The position numbers were made by a program, and so were the translations under genes. Of a DNA stretch of 10,716 nt, positions 1-6,820 are shown piece by piece. The notes under the pieces are model-generated. The model worked only from the letters and a program-made list of their open reading frames with translations. It ran no database searches and was not told the origin of the DNA. Position 1 is the stretch's first letter. Each line of letters opens with the position of its first letter. Source of the stretch: Bacteroidales bacterium (GTDB taxonomy: Bacteria > Bacteroidota > Bacteroidia > Bacteroidales > Muribaculaceae); assembly GCA_004552395.1 (NCBI GenBank), contig SFOK01000058.1:1-10716 (forward strand). Direction: 5' to 3'.

Positions 1-29
1 TGTTTTATGTTTTACAGCATGTTATGAAA

Positions 30-59
30 AGAGGCTGCGCCTATTTTGACACAGCCTCT
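30..59 (-). terminator. Terminator hairpin downstream of the C10 protease gene
   Basis: Positions 30-37 (AGAGGCTG) and 52-59 (CAGCCTCT) form a perfect 8-bp inverted repeat around a 14-nt loop. Read on the minus strand, the stem is followed at once by TTTTC, as in an intrinsic terminator. It lies about 80 nt past the stop codon of the minus-strand protease gene. The U-run is short and the loop large, so it is a moderate rather than a strong terminator. Confidence 0.6.
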
Positions 60-137
60 CTCCTTATCCTATATATCTTTCCGAATCGGGACCGGAAACG
101 GGCCTTACGGACCGTCGCCGTCCTTCCGAATATACTG

Positions 138-2885
138 TTATTTCACAAGCAGTTTCGCCGTAGCGGCGCCGAGGCGGGCTATATAGATGCCGGCCGGAAG
201 CTGTTTCAGATTCACGCTCCTTTCGCCCTCTACGGCACACGAAATCAGTGTCTGTCCCGCCGGGTTGCAGACGGTCAGCGTGCCGTTGCCGCGCACTGTC
301 AGGACAGAGCCCTGCTGCGCGATAGAGCAACCGTCGGCCTCCACGAGTGCGGCCGAGGAGATGGCATGCGGTACGGCGAGTGTGAACTTCTGACTCTCAT
401 TCCCGCCGTTGAAACGTACCGAGGCCTGCGCTCCGAGTTCATCGGAGGCATCTACTGCATCGCCGGTCGTGCGGGCCACTAACTGCAGGTTGCCGTCGCC
501 GCAGTCGGTGATCACGAACTGCTGGTCCTTGCTCGAGTTGTCGGCGGTCCGGAGCTTGAGGTCATCGGAGGCCGAGGAAGAGGTCTTCACCACGGCGAGA
601 CGCTTGGTGGGATCGGCCTTCAGCGCTATGTTGTAGATTCCGTTGCCGGTGTCGGTCAGCACCCATGTCTGGTAATCGTCAAGTTCGGCATCTGCGGCCA
701 TCACGAGCTGTGTATCCTCGTCGGTTTTGCTGTCGGCGGGCATCAGGCAGTAAGTGCTCGGGCTGTGGCTGATCTTGAACTCGCCGCCATGGCCCTGCGC
801 GCCTTCGGCATCGACACGCAGCGAAGCCACACGTCCTTTCCATTCATCGGGCAGTGTGCCGCTCCCTTTCACCACAAGACTCTCGCCGGCAAATTCATCG
901 GCATCGTAGAGCGTGGCCTTGAAGCCGGTATAGATATTGTGGTTCGTTATGTCTGAGGCCGTCAGGCCGTATGAGAGCAGGTCGGAATCGGTGTATTCGT
1001 CTTCTGCAAGAGGAAACTCCTCCGAGCCGGCAGTACCGAACTTTGCCACGGAGTTCTCCGGTGCGGGGAGAGGATCGCCGATTAAGACCTTAGCCTCACC
1101 TATCACATTATTGCCGTCCTCATCGAGCGATACCTGCACTCTGTAGACAGCGTCGCGGTCGGGAGTGAAGTAGAGCGTCACGGTCTCTTTGCCGTCCTTG
1201 GGCACCACGAGCTGCGTCCGGTTAGTGGCATTGCCCATGCTCTTGCGGCGGCTGGCGAAGAGATAGACCATGTTGTAGATCTCGTCGGCTCCGTTCTCTA
1301 CGGTGACTTTCACCTGCTGAACCTGGCCGGCCTGATGCTCGCTCGGGAACTCGAAAGAGCAGCCCTTCACGGCCACAACCGGATGTGTGATATACTCCGC
1401 CTGCTGATTCTCATCGATCTTCAGCTCCACATAATTGTTCGGGTTGCCGCGGTACCATGTCTCGGTACCATCCTGACGGCTCACGGGTATCAGCTTATAG
1501 CTCGCTGAGGGCTCCAGATACTGCGCGATGTCGCCGATGTCGAACGTTATGTCGGTGTAGCCGTAGTACATCGGCAGCTCGGCGGTTTTCCATTCGGAGC
1601 CGCCGATCACCTCTACGGAGCCGTCGTCGTTGAGAAACGCGAGCGCGCCGTTGAATGTATATGTGCCGCCGGAGAGTGTGTTCCAGGCATTGAATATCAT
1701 GTTGGTACCGTCCATGTGGATGTCGGTGAACGCCAGACGGAGCTCCTTATTCGGGGTCATGCCCGTGGGCTGCTGCACACCGATGATGATCTGCTGACCC
1801 ATGGCGTAACCGTCCGACGAGGATGCGGCGCCCCACCCTGAGTTGTCCTCGGGATTGAGCACCGAGAGCTTGAAATAGCCGTCGCATAGGCCGCCCCAGC
1901 CCCAGTTGATATGATAGAAGCCGTTTCCGTCGTAGCCGTCGCACACAAACGCGTGGCCGCCGCCCGTGGCCTGGCCGGCATAGAGCACCGGACGGTCATT
2001 GGCGATCTCGTTGTAGACGGCCGCTTCCCAGTCGGCTATGCAGTAATCCTCGCGGTTGAGAAGCTGTGCGCCGGGATCCACACCGAAATAGTTGAGCCAC
2101 GATGAGATCATCGACCCCATGTTGGCGCCGGTGCCTGTGGGGCTGTACGACGACTGGTTGGCCTGACCCAGATAACGCATCAGCTTGGCGCACTCCATGG
2201 CCGAAGCGCTCGTGTCGTCGGCCTGATATGTGTCGTGCATCAGCGACCAGTCGAAGGTCGTGGGCTCGAGTGTCCCGAGAGTGTAGCCGTCGCCGGAGTA
2301 GCCGGGTATCGACGTAGTGGCTCCCTGCGGCACACGCTTATAGTTCATCACCTGAGCCGCGGCGGTGTTCAGACAGCCCGTCACACATCGGCTTCCGTTC
2401 ACATCGGGACACATATTCCAATACGGGCCGCTCTGGTTCCAGCGGGTCGTGACCATAGGCTCTATGGGCGCGAACGAGGCGCGGCGCATCACATCGGGAG
2501 CGCCTTTGGCCGGACGCGAGGCCGCTTCGGCCTTGTCGAGACGGGCCATCTCGTCGGCATAGAAGGCGAGCCACGACTTGAGATTCACCGGCGCTGTGGC
2601 GTAGTCGAACTCACCCGAGTCGGTGTAGCCCAGCACACTCTCGGCACGGTCATCGCCCGCTATGACCACGAATCCGCGGCCATCTTTAGCGTTGAAGATA
2701 TAATACGGCGACGCTTCACCGGCGGCAACGCCGGGAGCCTTTCGCGCGATCGGTAGCAGAGTGCGGCCATGGGAGGCTGCGAAACTCTCAGCGGCTTTCA
2801 GGGCCTGCTGCGGCAGCACCGGAGCCGCCTGAGCCCCGGCCGCCATCATCAGCCCGACAGCCATTAAGTAAAAGTGCTTTCTCAT
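138..2885 (-). CDS. Secreted C10 (streptopain-type) cysteine protease with crystallin-like, ricin-like and C-terminal sorting domains
   Basis: Predicted 915-aa exported cysteine endopeptidase of MEROPS family C10 (SpeB, interpain). I start at the ATG at 2885; reading could open four codons earlier at a TTG, but the ATG sits directly before a signal peptide (MRKHF, hydrophobic core, AQA, cleavage near residue 20). Residues ~25-120 resemble the family's inhibitory propeptide (YYIFNAKDGRGFVVIAGDD). Residues ~142-345 are the catalytic domain: Cys171 in VTGCLNTAAAQVMNY, His311 in GGGHAFVCDGYDG, then the hallmark FYHINWGWGG. Two beta-sandwich regions follow (~380-490 and ~500-605). Residues 657-691 look like one beta/gamma-crystallin Greek key (ATLYDADEF...GRVASLRV). 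Residues ~700-838 look ricin-type, with QTW 739, QQF 788 and QKF 832. The last ~75 residues end LPAGIYIARLG...LLVK, like a type IX secretion C-terminal domain. Streptopain itself is ~400 aa, so over half of this protein is accessory. Protease family is firm; accessory domains are read by eye. No inhibitor gene is adjacent. Confidence 0.93.
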   Translation of the reverse strand: MRKHFYLMAVGLMMAAGAQAAPVLPQQALKAAESFAASHGRTLLPIARKAPGVAAGEASPYYIFNAKDGRGFVVIAGDDRAESVLGYTDSGEFDYATAPVNLKSWLAFYADEMARLDKAEAASRPAKGAPDVMRRASFAPIEPMVTTRWNQSGPYWNMCPDVNGSRCVTGCLNTAAAQVMNYKRVPQGATTSIPGYSGDGYTLGTLEPTTFDWSLMHDTYQADDTSASAMECAKLMRYLGQANQSSYSPTGTGANMGSMISSWLNYFGVDPGAQLLNREDYCIADWEAAVYNEIANDRPVLYAGQATGGGHAFVCDGYDGNGFYHINWGWGGLCDGYFKLSVLNPEDNSGWGAASSSDGYAMGQQIIIGVQQPTGMTPNKELRLAFTDIHMDGTNMIFNAWNTLSGGTYTFNGALAFLNDDGSVEVIGGSEWKTAELPMYYGYTDITFDIGDIAQYLEPSASYKLIPVSRQDGTETWYRGNPNNYVELKIDENQQAEYITHPVVAVKGCSFEFPSEHQAGQVQQVKVTVENGADEIYNMVYLFASRRKSMGNATNRTQLVVPKDGKETVTLYFTPDRDAVYRVQVSLDEDGNNVIGEAKVLIGDPLPAPENSVAKFGTAGSEEFPLAEDEYTDSDLLSYGLTASDITNHNIYTGFKATLYDADEFAGESLVVKGSGTLPDEWKGRVASLRVDAEGAQGHGGEFKISHSPSTYCLMPADSKTDEDTQLVMAADAELDDYQTWVLTDTGNGIYNIALKADPTKRLAVVKTSSSASDDLKLRTADNSSKDQQFVITDCGDGNLQLVARTTGDAVDASDELGAQASVRFNGGNESQKFTLAVPHAISSAALVEADGCSIAQQGSVLTVRGNGTLTVCNPAGQTLISCAVEGERSVNLKQLPAGIYIARLGAATAKLLVK

Positions 2886-2977
2886 ATATTCAGTCAATTA
2901 TTATGGTTCCCTATATTCTCATCTAAGGCACGAGTCCTTTTTCTTAGAGAAAGGTAAGCAGTGTGATTTCTCGTTCG

Positions 2978-2985
2978 CAAAAGTA
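2978..2985 (-). promoter_or_regulatory. Candidate -7 box for the C10 protease gene
   Basis: The plus strand reads CAAAAGTA, which on the minus strand is TACTTTTG and matches the Bacteroidetes -7 consensus TAnnTTTG. Transcription would start near 2971 and leave a leader of about 85 nt. No TTTG -33 element is seen at the expected 19-21 bp upstream, so this is only half a promoter. Confidence 0.35.
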
Positions 2986-3043
2986 ATCAATATTATTGAA
3001 TAATTCTCCTTTAACAACGACTTATTTACACGATCTCCTAAAA

Positions 3044-3079
3044 GAGAAAAAGAGAAAAAGAGAAATTATGAGAAATTAT
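3044..3079. repeat. Purine-rich micro-repeats (8-bp then 10-bp period)
   Basis: GAGAAAAA is repeated from 3044 (two full copies and a partial third), then GAGAAATTAT occurs twice in tandem at 3060-3069 and 3070-3079. The repeats end about 11 bp before the left edge of the GH88 gene remnant. This fits slippage or repair at an old breakpoint, but that link is inference. Confidence 0.7.
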
Positions 3080-3090
3080 TGCGATAAGTG

Positions 3091-3384
3091 AAAAGCATAC
3101 GCTCCTGGGACCACAACACCGAGGACTGGAAATATCCCGTCATCATAGACAACATGATGAACCTCGAGTTGCTGTTCCGCGCTTCAGAGCTGACCGGCGA
3201 CCCGAAATACCGCGACATAGCCGTGAACCACGCCAACACCACGCTGAGCAACCATTTCCGGCCCGACTACAGCTCGTATCATGTGGTCGACTATGACCCC
3301 GAGACCGGGGCCGTGCGCATGAAAGTGACCGCACAGGGCTACAGCGACGACAGCTTCTGGAGCCGCCGCCAGGCCCGTCGATGA
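3091..3384 (+). pseudogene. Remnant of a GH88 unsaturated glucuronyl hydrolase gene
   Basis: The open stretch encodes about 97 residues that match the middle of glycoside hydrolase family 88 (unsaturated glucuronyl hydrolase, which removes the unsaturated uronic acid left by polysaccharide lyases). Diagnostic blocks are IRSWDHN, YPVIIDNMMNLELLF (in characterised members the Asp in IIDN is catalytic), DIAVNHANTTLSNHFRPD, SSYHVVDYDPETG and QGYSDDSFWSRRQA. Family members have roughly 380-420 residues, so the N-terminal and C-terminal parts are both missing. Homology stops at RRQARR followed by TGA, where intact relatives continue with RGQAWG. There is no ATG, only a GTG at 3088, and no ribosome-binding site or promoter. 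The flanking DNA does not continue the family in any frame. Decayed fragment; family call strong, expression unlikely. Confidence 0.85.
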
Positions 3385-3417
3385 GCAACACGTTGATAAT
3401 TAGTGATTTGACGGCGC

Positions 3418-3437
3418 GGGCGCTGGGTGCAGCGCCC
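3418..3437. repeat. GC-rich palindrome, GGGCGC type (copy 1)
   Basis: GGGCGCTG at 3418-3425 and CAGCGCCC at 3430-3437 are perfect 8-bp inverted arms around a GGTG loop, followed by CTACGGG. The architecture GGGCGC...GCGCCCCT recurs at 7524-7544. It lies between the GH88 remnant and the thrS promoter and could end transcription entering from the left, but it lacks a U-run. Confidence 0.55.
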
Positions 3438-3487
3438 CTACGGGTTGACACGGCGATGAGTTGAAATTTTGAGGGATTGCGTTTTAT

Positions 3488-3518
3488 TTTGCTATGTGAA
3501 TTAATTTTTGTAATTTTG
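3488..3518 (+). promoter_or_regulatory. Consensus Bacteroidetes promoter of the thrS operon
   Basis: TTTG at 3488-3491 and TAATTTTG at 3511-3518 are separated by exactly 19 bp and match the Bacteroidetes primary sigma consensus (-33 TTTG, -7 TAnnTTTG). The predicted transcript start is about 3523-3526, giving a leader of about 160 nt before the thrS ATG. This is the best promoter match in the window. Confidence 0.8.
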
Positions 3519-3524
3519 CGGGAT

Positions 3525-3683
3525 AAAGCGTCCGAGAGGCTCTTGAAGCGAGATTGCCCGAAGGAACCAAGGCCGCATCAAACGGACCAACCGGCGTTCT
3601 GCAAACGGGATTATCCGAGCTATCGGAGACAGCCAAGAACCCGAGAGGCGGACGCATGAAGATGATTAATAACAGATTGACCA
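3525..3683 (+). promoter_or_regulatory. Long structured 5' leader of thrS (candidate cis-regulatory RNA)
   Basis: Between the predicted transcript start and the thrS ATG lie about 160 nt with nested complementarity. GCGTCCG (3528-3534) pairs perfectly with CGGACGC (3649-3655) and closes almost the whole leader. Inside, GTTCT (3596-3600) pairs with AGAAC (3636-3640), enclosing TCCGA (3614-3618) and TCGGA (3623-3627) around a GCTA loop. CCG (3573-3575) with CGG (3583-3585), and CCCG (3557-3560) with CGGG (3606-3609), may form the other arm. CCGAGAGGC also occurs twice, at 3532 and 3641. I cannot assign it to a known riboswitch or tRNA-mimic class. Stem complementarity is seen; a regulatory role is inferred. 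Confidence 0.5.
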
Positions 3684-5624
3684 ATGATAAAGATAACATT
3701 CCCTGACGGCTCCGTGAAGGAGTTTGAGAGCGGCGTCACACCGCAGCAGGTAGCCGAGAGCATCAGCCCGCGGTTTGCCGCCGACGTGCTGGCCGCGAAA
3801 GTCAACGGCGAGGATTGGGACATATCCCGTCCGATAGCAGAAGACGGTTCGATAGAACTCTTCAAATGGGACGATCCGGAAGGCAAGCATGCCTTCTGGC
3901 ATTCGTCAGCTCACCTTCTGGCTGAAGCTCTTCAGGAGCTTTATCCCGGTGTGAAATTCGGTATCGGTCCCGCCATTGAGAACGGCTTCTACTACGATAT
4001 CGACCCGGGCGAGCACAAGCTCACCGACGAGGACTTCGCCGCCATCGAGAAGAAGATGCTCGAGCTGGCCGGCAAGAAGGAGGCGATAGTGCGCAAGGAT
4101 ATCTCGAAGGAGGACGCCATGAAGATGTTTGGCGACCGTGGCGAGACCTACAAATGCGAGCTTATCTCCGAGCTTGAAGACGGCCACATCACCACCTACA
4201 CTCAGGGCAACTTCACCGACCTTTGCCGCGGTCCGCATATCGCCAACACCGCGCCGATCAAGGCAGTGAAGATACTCTCGCTTGCCGGTGCCTACTGGCG
4301 CGGCGACGAGAAGCGCAACCAGCTTGTGCGTGTGTACGGTATCACCTTCCCCAAGAAGAAGATGCTCGACGAGTATCTGGCACTCCTTGAGGAGGCAAAA
4401 AAGCGCGACCACCGCAAGCTCGGCAAGGAGATGGAGCTGTTCGCCTTCTCTTCGACCGTGGGTCAGGGTCTGCCGCTGTGGCTCCCCAAAGGCGCCGCGC
4501 TGCGCGACCGTCTGGAGCAGTTCCTGCGCAAGATACAGAAGAAAGCCGGCTACAAGCAGGTGATTACCCCGCATATCGGCAACAAGCAGCTCTACGTGAC
4601 CTCAGGCCACTGGGCCAAATACGGCAAGGACTCTTTCCAGCCTATCCACACACCCGAGGAGGGCGAGGAGTATATGCTCAAACCGATGAACTGTCCTCAC
4701 CACTGCGAGATCTACAAGGCCGCTCCGCGTTCGTACCGCGAGCTGCCGCTGCGTCTGGCAGAGTTCGGCACCGTGTACCGCTACGAGCAGTCGGGCGAGC
4801 TTCACGGACTGACGCGAGTGCGCGGCTTTACACAGGACGACGCCCACATCTTCTGCGCCGCCGACCAGATCAAGGGTGAGTTCCTGAATGTGATGGATAT
4901 TATCCTCTACATCTTCAACGCTCTGAAATTCGATAACTTCGAGGCACAGATATCGCTCCGAGACCCGAAGAACAAAGAGAAATACATAGGTTCCGACGAG
5001 AACTGGCACCTCGCCGAGCAGGCCATCATCGAGGCTTGTGCGGAGAAGGGTCTGAAAGCTCATCAGGTTGAAGGCGAGGCAGCCTTCTACGGGCCGAAGC
5101 TTGACTTCATGGTGAAGGACGCCATAGGCCGACGCTGGCAGCTCGGCACTATCCAGGTGGACTACAACCTGCCCGAGCGATTCGGCCTGGAGTACACGGG
5201 CGCCGACAACCAGAAGCACCGTCCGGTGATGATTCACCGTGCGCCGTTCGGCTCGATGGAGCGCTTCGTGGCTGTGCTGCTGGAGCACACGGCAGGCAAT
5301 CTGCCCCTCTGGCTTGTGCCCGATCAGGTGGCTATCCTTCCGATCAGCGAGAAGTTCGTGCCCTATGCCGAGAAGGTATGCGGCGAGCTTGACGATCAGG
5401 ATATCCGCGCCTATGTGGACAACCGCAACGAGAAGATAGGCAAGAAGATTCGCGACAACGTGATGAAGAAGGTGCCTTATCTGCTCATCGTGGGCGAGAA
5501 AGAGGAGGAAAACGGCGAAGTCAGCGTAAGAAAATATGGCGAAAATGCCACAGAATCGATGAAAATTGCTAACTTTGCAACCAAAATCAAAGAGGAGATT
5601 AATGCCATGTTTGCCATGCAGTAA
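3684..5624 (+). CDS. thrS: Threonyl-tRNA synthetase
   Basis: 646-aa cytoplasmic class II aminoacyl-tRNA synthetase that charges tRNA-Thr with threonine, first gene of the thrS-infC-rpmI-rplT unit. Residues 1-60 form the TGS domain (MIKITFPDGSVKEF). The editing domain that hydrolyses Ser-tRNA-Thr carries H73/H77 in HSSAH and C181/H185 in DLCRGPH. The catalytic domain (~245-540) keeps the zinc ligands C337 in KPMNCPHH, H388 in QDDAHIF and H518 in MIHRAPFGSMERF, and motif 2 in RYEQSGELHGLTRVRGF. The C-terminal anticodon-binding domain (~545-646) includes VAILPISEKF and RAYVDNRNEKIGKKIR. Length and all key residues match the bacterial family (E. coli 642 aa). The ATG at 3684 starts the TGS strand directly. 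There is no Shine-Dalgarno sequence, as is usual in Bacteroidetes. Infc follows after 61 nt. Confidence 0.98.
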   Translation: MIKITFPDGSVKEFESGVTPQQVAESISPRFAADVLAAKVNGEDWDISRPIAEDGSIELFKWDDPEGKHAFWHSSAHLLAEALQELYPGVKFGIGPAIENGFYYDIDPGEHKLTDEDFAAIEKKMLELAGKKEAIVRKDISKEDAMKMFGDRGETYKCELISELEDGHITTYTQGNFTDLCRGPHIANTAPIKAVKILSLAGAYWRGDEKRNQLVRVYGITFPKKKMLDEYLALLEEAKKRDHRKLGKEMELFAFSSTVGQGLPLWLPKGAALRDRLEQFLRKIQKKAGYKQVITPHIGNKQLYVTSGHWAKYGKDSFQPIHTPEEGEEYMLKPMNCPHHCEIYKAAPRSYRELPLRLAEFGTVYRYEQSGELHGLTRVRGFTQDDAHIFCAADQIKGEFLNVMDIILYIFNALKFDNFEAQISLRDPKNKEKYIGSDENWHLAEQAIIEACAEKGLKAHQVEGEAAFYGPKLDFMVKDAIGRRWQLGTIQVDYNLPERFGLEYTGADNQKHRPVMIHRAPFGSMERFVAVLLEHTAGNLPLWLVPDQVAILPISEKFVPYAEKVCGELDDQDIRAYVDNRNEKIGKKIRDNVMKKVPYLLIVGEKEEENGEVSVRKYGENATESMKIANFATKIKEEINAMFAMQ

Positions 5625-5640
5625 GCATAACCTGCAGGCA
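5612..5640 (+). other. Hairpin across the thrS stop codon
   Basis: TGCCATGCAG (5612-5621) and CTGCAGGCA (5632-5640) pair over nine base pairs with one bulged A. The thrS TAA (5622-5624) is the first triplet of the 10-nt loop. No U-run follows, so it is not an intrinsic terminator. It could be a processing or stabilising element between thrS and infC, or chance. Confidence 0.35.
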
Positions 5641-5685
5641 AACAAGACGTTACGCTCCGCATAATGCATCACTCAAATCTTCTGA

Positions 5686-6384
5686 ATGGAGAAAAAACCT
5701 CTTTTTACAGGGCCACGCCGGCCCTCACCGGGTCCGAGACCGCGACCGGGCGACCGCAAACGCGGAGGCGACCGCAACGGCAAGGATCAGTATGTGATCA
5801 ATGAAGGGATTCGCGCGCGCGAAGTCCGTCTTGTTGGCGACAATGTGGAGCCGGGCATCTACAGCATAGGCAAAGCCATGCGTCTGGCTCACGATCAGGA
5901 GCTCGACCTGGTGGAGATCTCGCCGACAGCCGAGCCGCCCGTATGCCGCATCATTGACTACCAGAAGTTCCTCTATCAGCAGAAGAAACGTCTGAAAGAG
6001 CAGAAAGCGAAAGCTACGAAAGTGGTTGTGAAGGAGATCCGGTTCGGACCTCAGACCGACGATCACGACTACAATTTCAAGCTCAAGCATGCCCAGGGGT
6101 TCCTGAAAGAGGGTTCGAAAGTGAAGGCATATGTATTTTTCCGCGGCCGCTCCATCCTCTTCAAGGAGCAGGGTGAAGTGCTTCTTCTGCGATTTGCCAA
6201 CGATCTGGAGGAGTACGGCAAGGTTGAGATGATGCCGGTGCTTGAGGGCAAACGCATGACCATCATGCTCTCGCCTCTGAAAAGCGGCAGCAAGCCGAAA
6301 GCGAAAGCCGCTCCGAAAGCAGAGGCAGCCGCTCCCAAAGCCGAAGGCGAGGCACCGAAAGCCGAATCCGAAGCCGCCGAGTGA
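5686..6384 (+). CDS. infC: Translation initiation factor IF-3 with extended tails
   Basis: IF3 binds the 30S subunit, keeps it from joining 50S too early, and proofreads start-codon and initiator-tRNA choice. The core is clear: the N-domain starts at QYVINEGIRAREVRLVG (residues ~36-105), with the signature ARG/LYS-rich linker helix YQQKKRLKEQKAK, and the C-domain runs ~112-197 (KEIRFGPQTDDHDYNFKLK, RGRSILFKEQGE). The protein has 232 residues where IF3 usually has about 170-200. The excess is a Pro/Arg-rich N-terminal extension (residues 7-32) and an Ala/Lys/Glu tail (201-232) with PKAE at 210, 217 and 224, a seven-residue period. The start is ATG, directly preceded by an in-frame TGA, so no longer start is possible. 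It is not the rare AUU codon used for E. coli infC autoregulation. Confidence 0.97.
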   Translation: MEKKPLFTGPRRPSPGPRPRPGDRKRGGDRNGKDQYVINEGIRAREVRLVGDNVEPGIYSIGKAMRLAHDQELDLVEISPTAEPPVCRIIDYQKFLYQQKKRLKEQKAKATKVVVKEIRFGPQTDDHDYNFKLKHAQGFLKEGSKVKAYVFFRGRSILFKEQGEVLLLRFANDLEEYGKVEMMPVLEGKRMTIMLSPLKSGSKPKAKAAPKAEAAAPKAEGEAPKAESEAAE

Positions 6385-6455
6385 GGATGCGGACAAGCGC
6401 TCACCGGAGGACTCGGAGATCTGAACGAAAAAACGAACGATAAATAGAGACCGTA

Positions 6456-6468
6456 GGCACCGTGTGCC
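6456..6468 (+). other. Hairpin in the infC-rpmI spacer
   Basis: GGCAC (6456-6460) and GTGCC (6464-6468) form a tight 5-bp stem with a CGT loop. ACC at 6450-6452 and GGT at 6471-6473 could extend it past an internal loop. It lies in a 120-nt spacer, about 35 nt before the rpmI start. In other bacteria L20 represses this operon through RNA structures near rpmI; a similar role here is only inferred from position. Confidence 0.35.
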
Positions 6469-6504
6469 GAGGTAATAACAAACAACTAAATCATTAATAA
6501 CAAA

Positions 6505-6702
6505 ATGCCCAAGGTTAAGACTAATTCCGGTTCCAAAAAAAGATTCGCTCTTACCGGAACAGGTAAAATCAAGAGAAAACACGCTTATCACAGCCACATC
6601 CTGACCAAGAAGACCAAGAAGCGCAAAAAACTTCTTGACAAGACCGGTCTGGTAGACGTGACAAACGTAAATCAGGTACGCGAACTTCTGGCAATGAAGT
6701 AA
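6505..6702 (+). CDS. rpmI: 50S ribosomal protein L35
   Basis: 65-aa basic protein of the large ribosomal subunit. The start MPKVKTNSGSKKRF and the block GKIKRKHAYHSHILTKKTKK are diagnostic of bacterial L35, and the length is exactly typical. It sits between infC and rplT as in most bacteria. The 120-nt spacer before it and the 118-nt spacer after it are unusually long for an operon and leave room for RNA regulatory structures. There is no Shine-Dalgarno sequence; the start is preceded by A-rich TAATAACAAA, as usual in Bacteroidetes. Confidence 0.98.
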   Translation: MPKVKTNSGSKKRFALTGTGKIKRKHAYHSHILTKKTKKRKKLLDKTGLVDVTNVNQVRELLAMK

Positions 6703-6714
6703 AGCAGTGCCGTC

Positions 6715-6784
6715 CCGGTTTTCTTAAATTACAACCTCATCATTTACACTTTTTTATTAACCGGATGTTGAGCTCCGCAAGAGC
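6715..6784 (+). other. Inverted repeats in the rpmI-rplT spacer
   Basis: CCGGTT (6715-6720) is complementary to AACCGG (6759-6764) across a 38-nt AT-rich loop. A short hairpin follows, GCTC (6772-6775) with GAGC (6781-6784) around CGCAA. Both lie between the rpmI stop and the rplT start. A translational control site for rplT is possible, but the pairing is weak and untested. Confidence 0.3.
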
Positions 6785-6820
6785 AAATAATGCCGCTCAC
6801 ATTCAAAAAATGACAAAGCA

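Noticed and set aside
3525..3655. tRNA gene or T-box in the thrS leader
   Set aside because: No T-arm (GTTCRANNC), anticodon arm of the right size or CCA-type acceptor is visible, and no T-box TGG-containing antiterminator is seen.
3477..3659. 60-codon open frame through the thrS leader
   Set aside because: Its start lies upstream of the predicted transcript start, the translation is Arg/Pro-rich with no family, and the leader is better explained by RNA structure.
3656..3706. Short upstream ORF (16 codons, starting MKMINNRL) overlapping the thrS start, possible attenuation peptide
   Set aside because: It has only one Thr codon, no ribosome-binding site, and no terminator/antiterminator pair follows. 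Chance is the simpler explanation.
4602..5672. 356-codon open frame on the minus strand
   Set aside because: It lies fully antisense to thrS, whose catalytic, editing and zinc motifs are all intact. The translation is Leu/His/Val-rich with no family signature; it is a shadow of codon bias.
5725..6597. 290-codon minus-strand open frame
   Set aside because: Antisense to infC and the start of rpmI, with a Phe/Leu/Arg-rich translation and no recognisable domain; a shadow frame.
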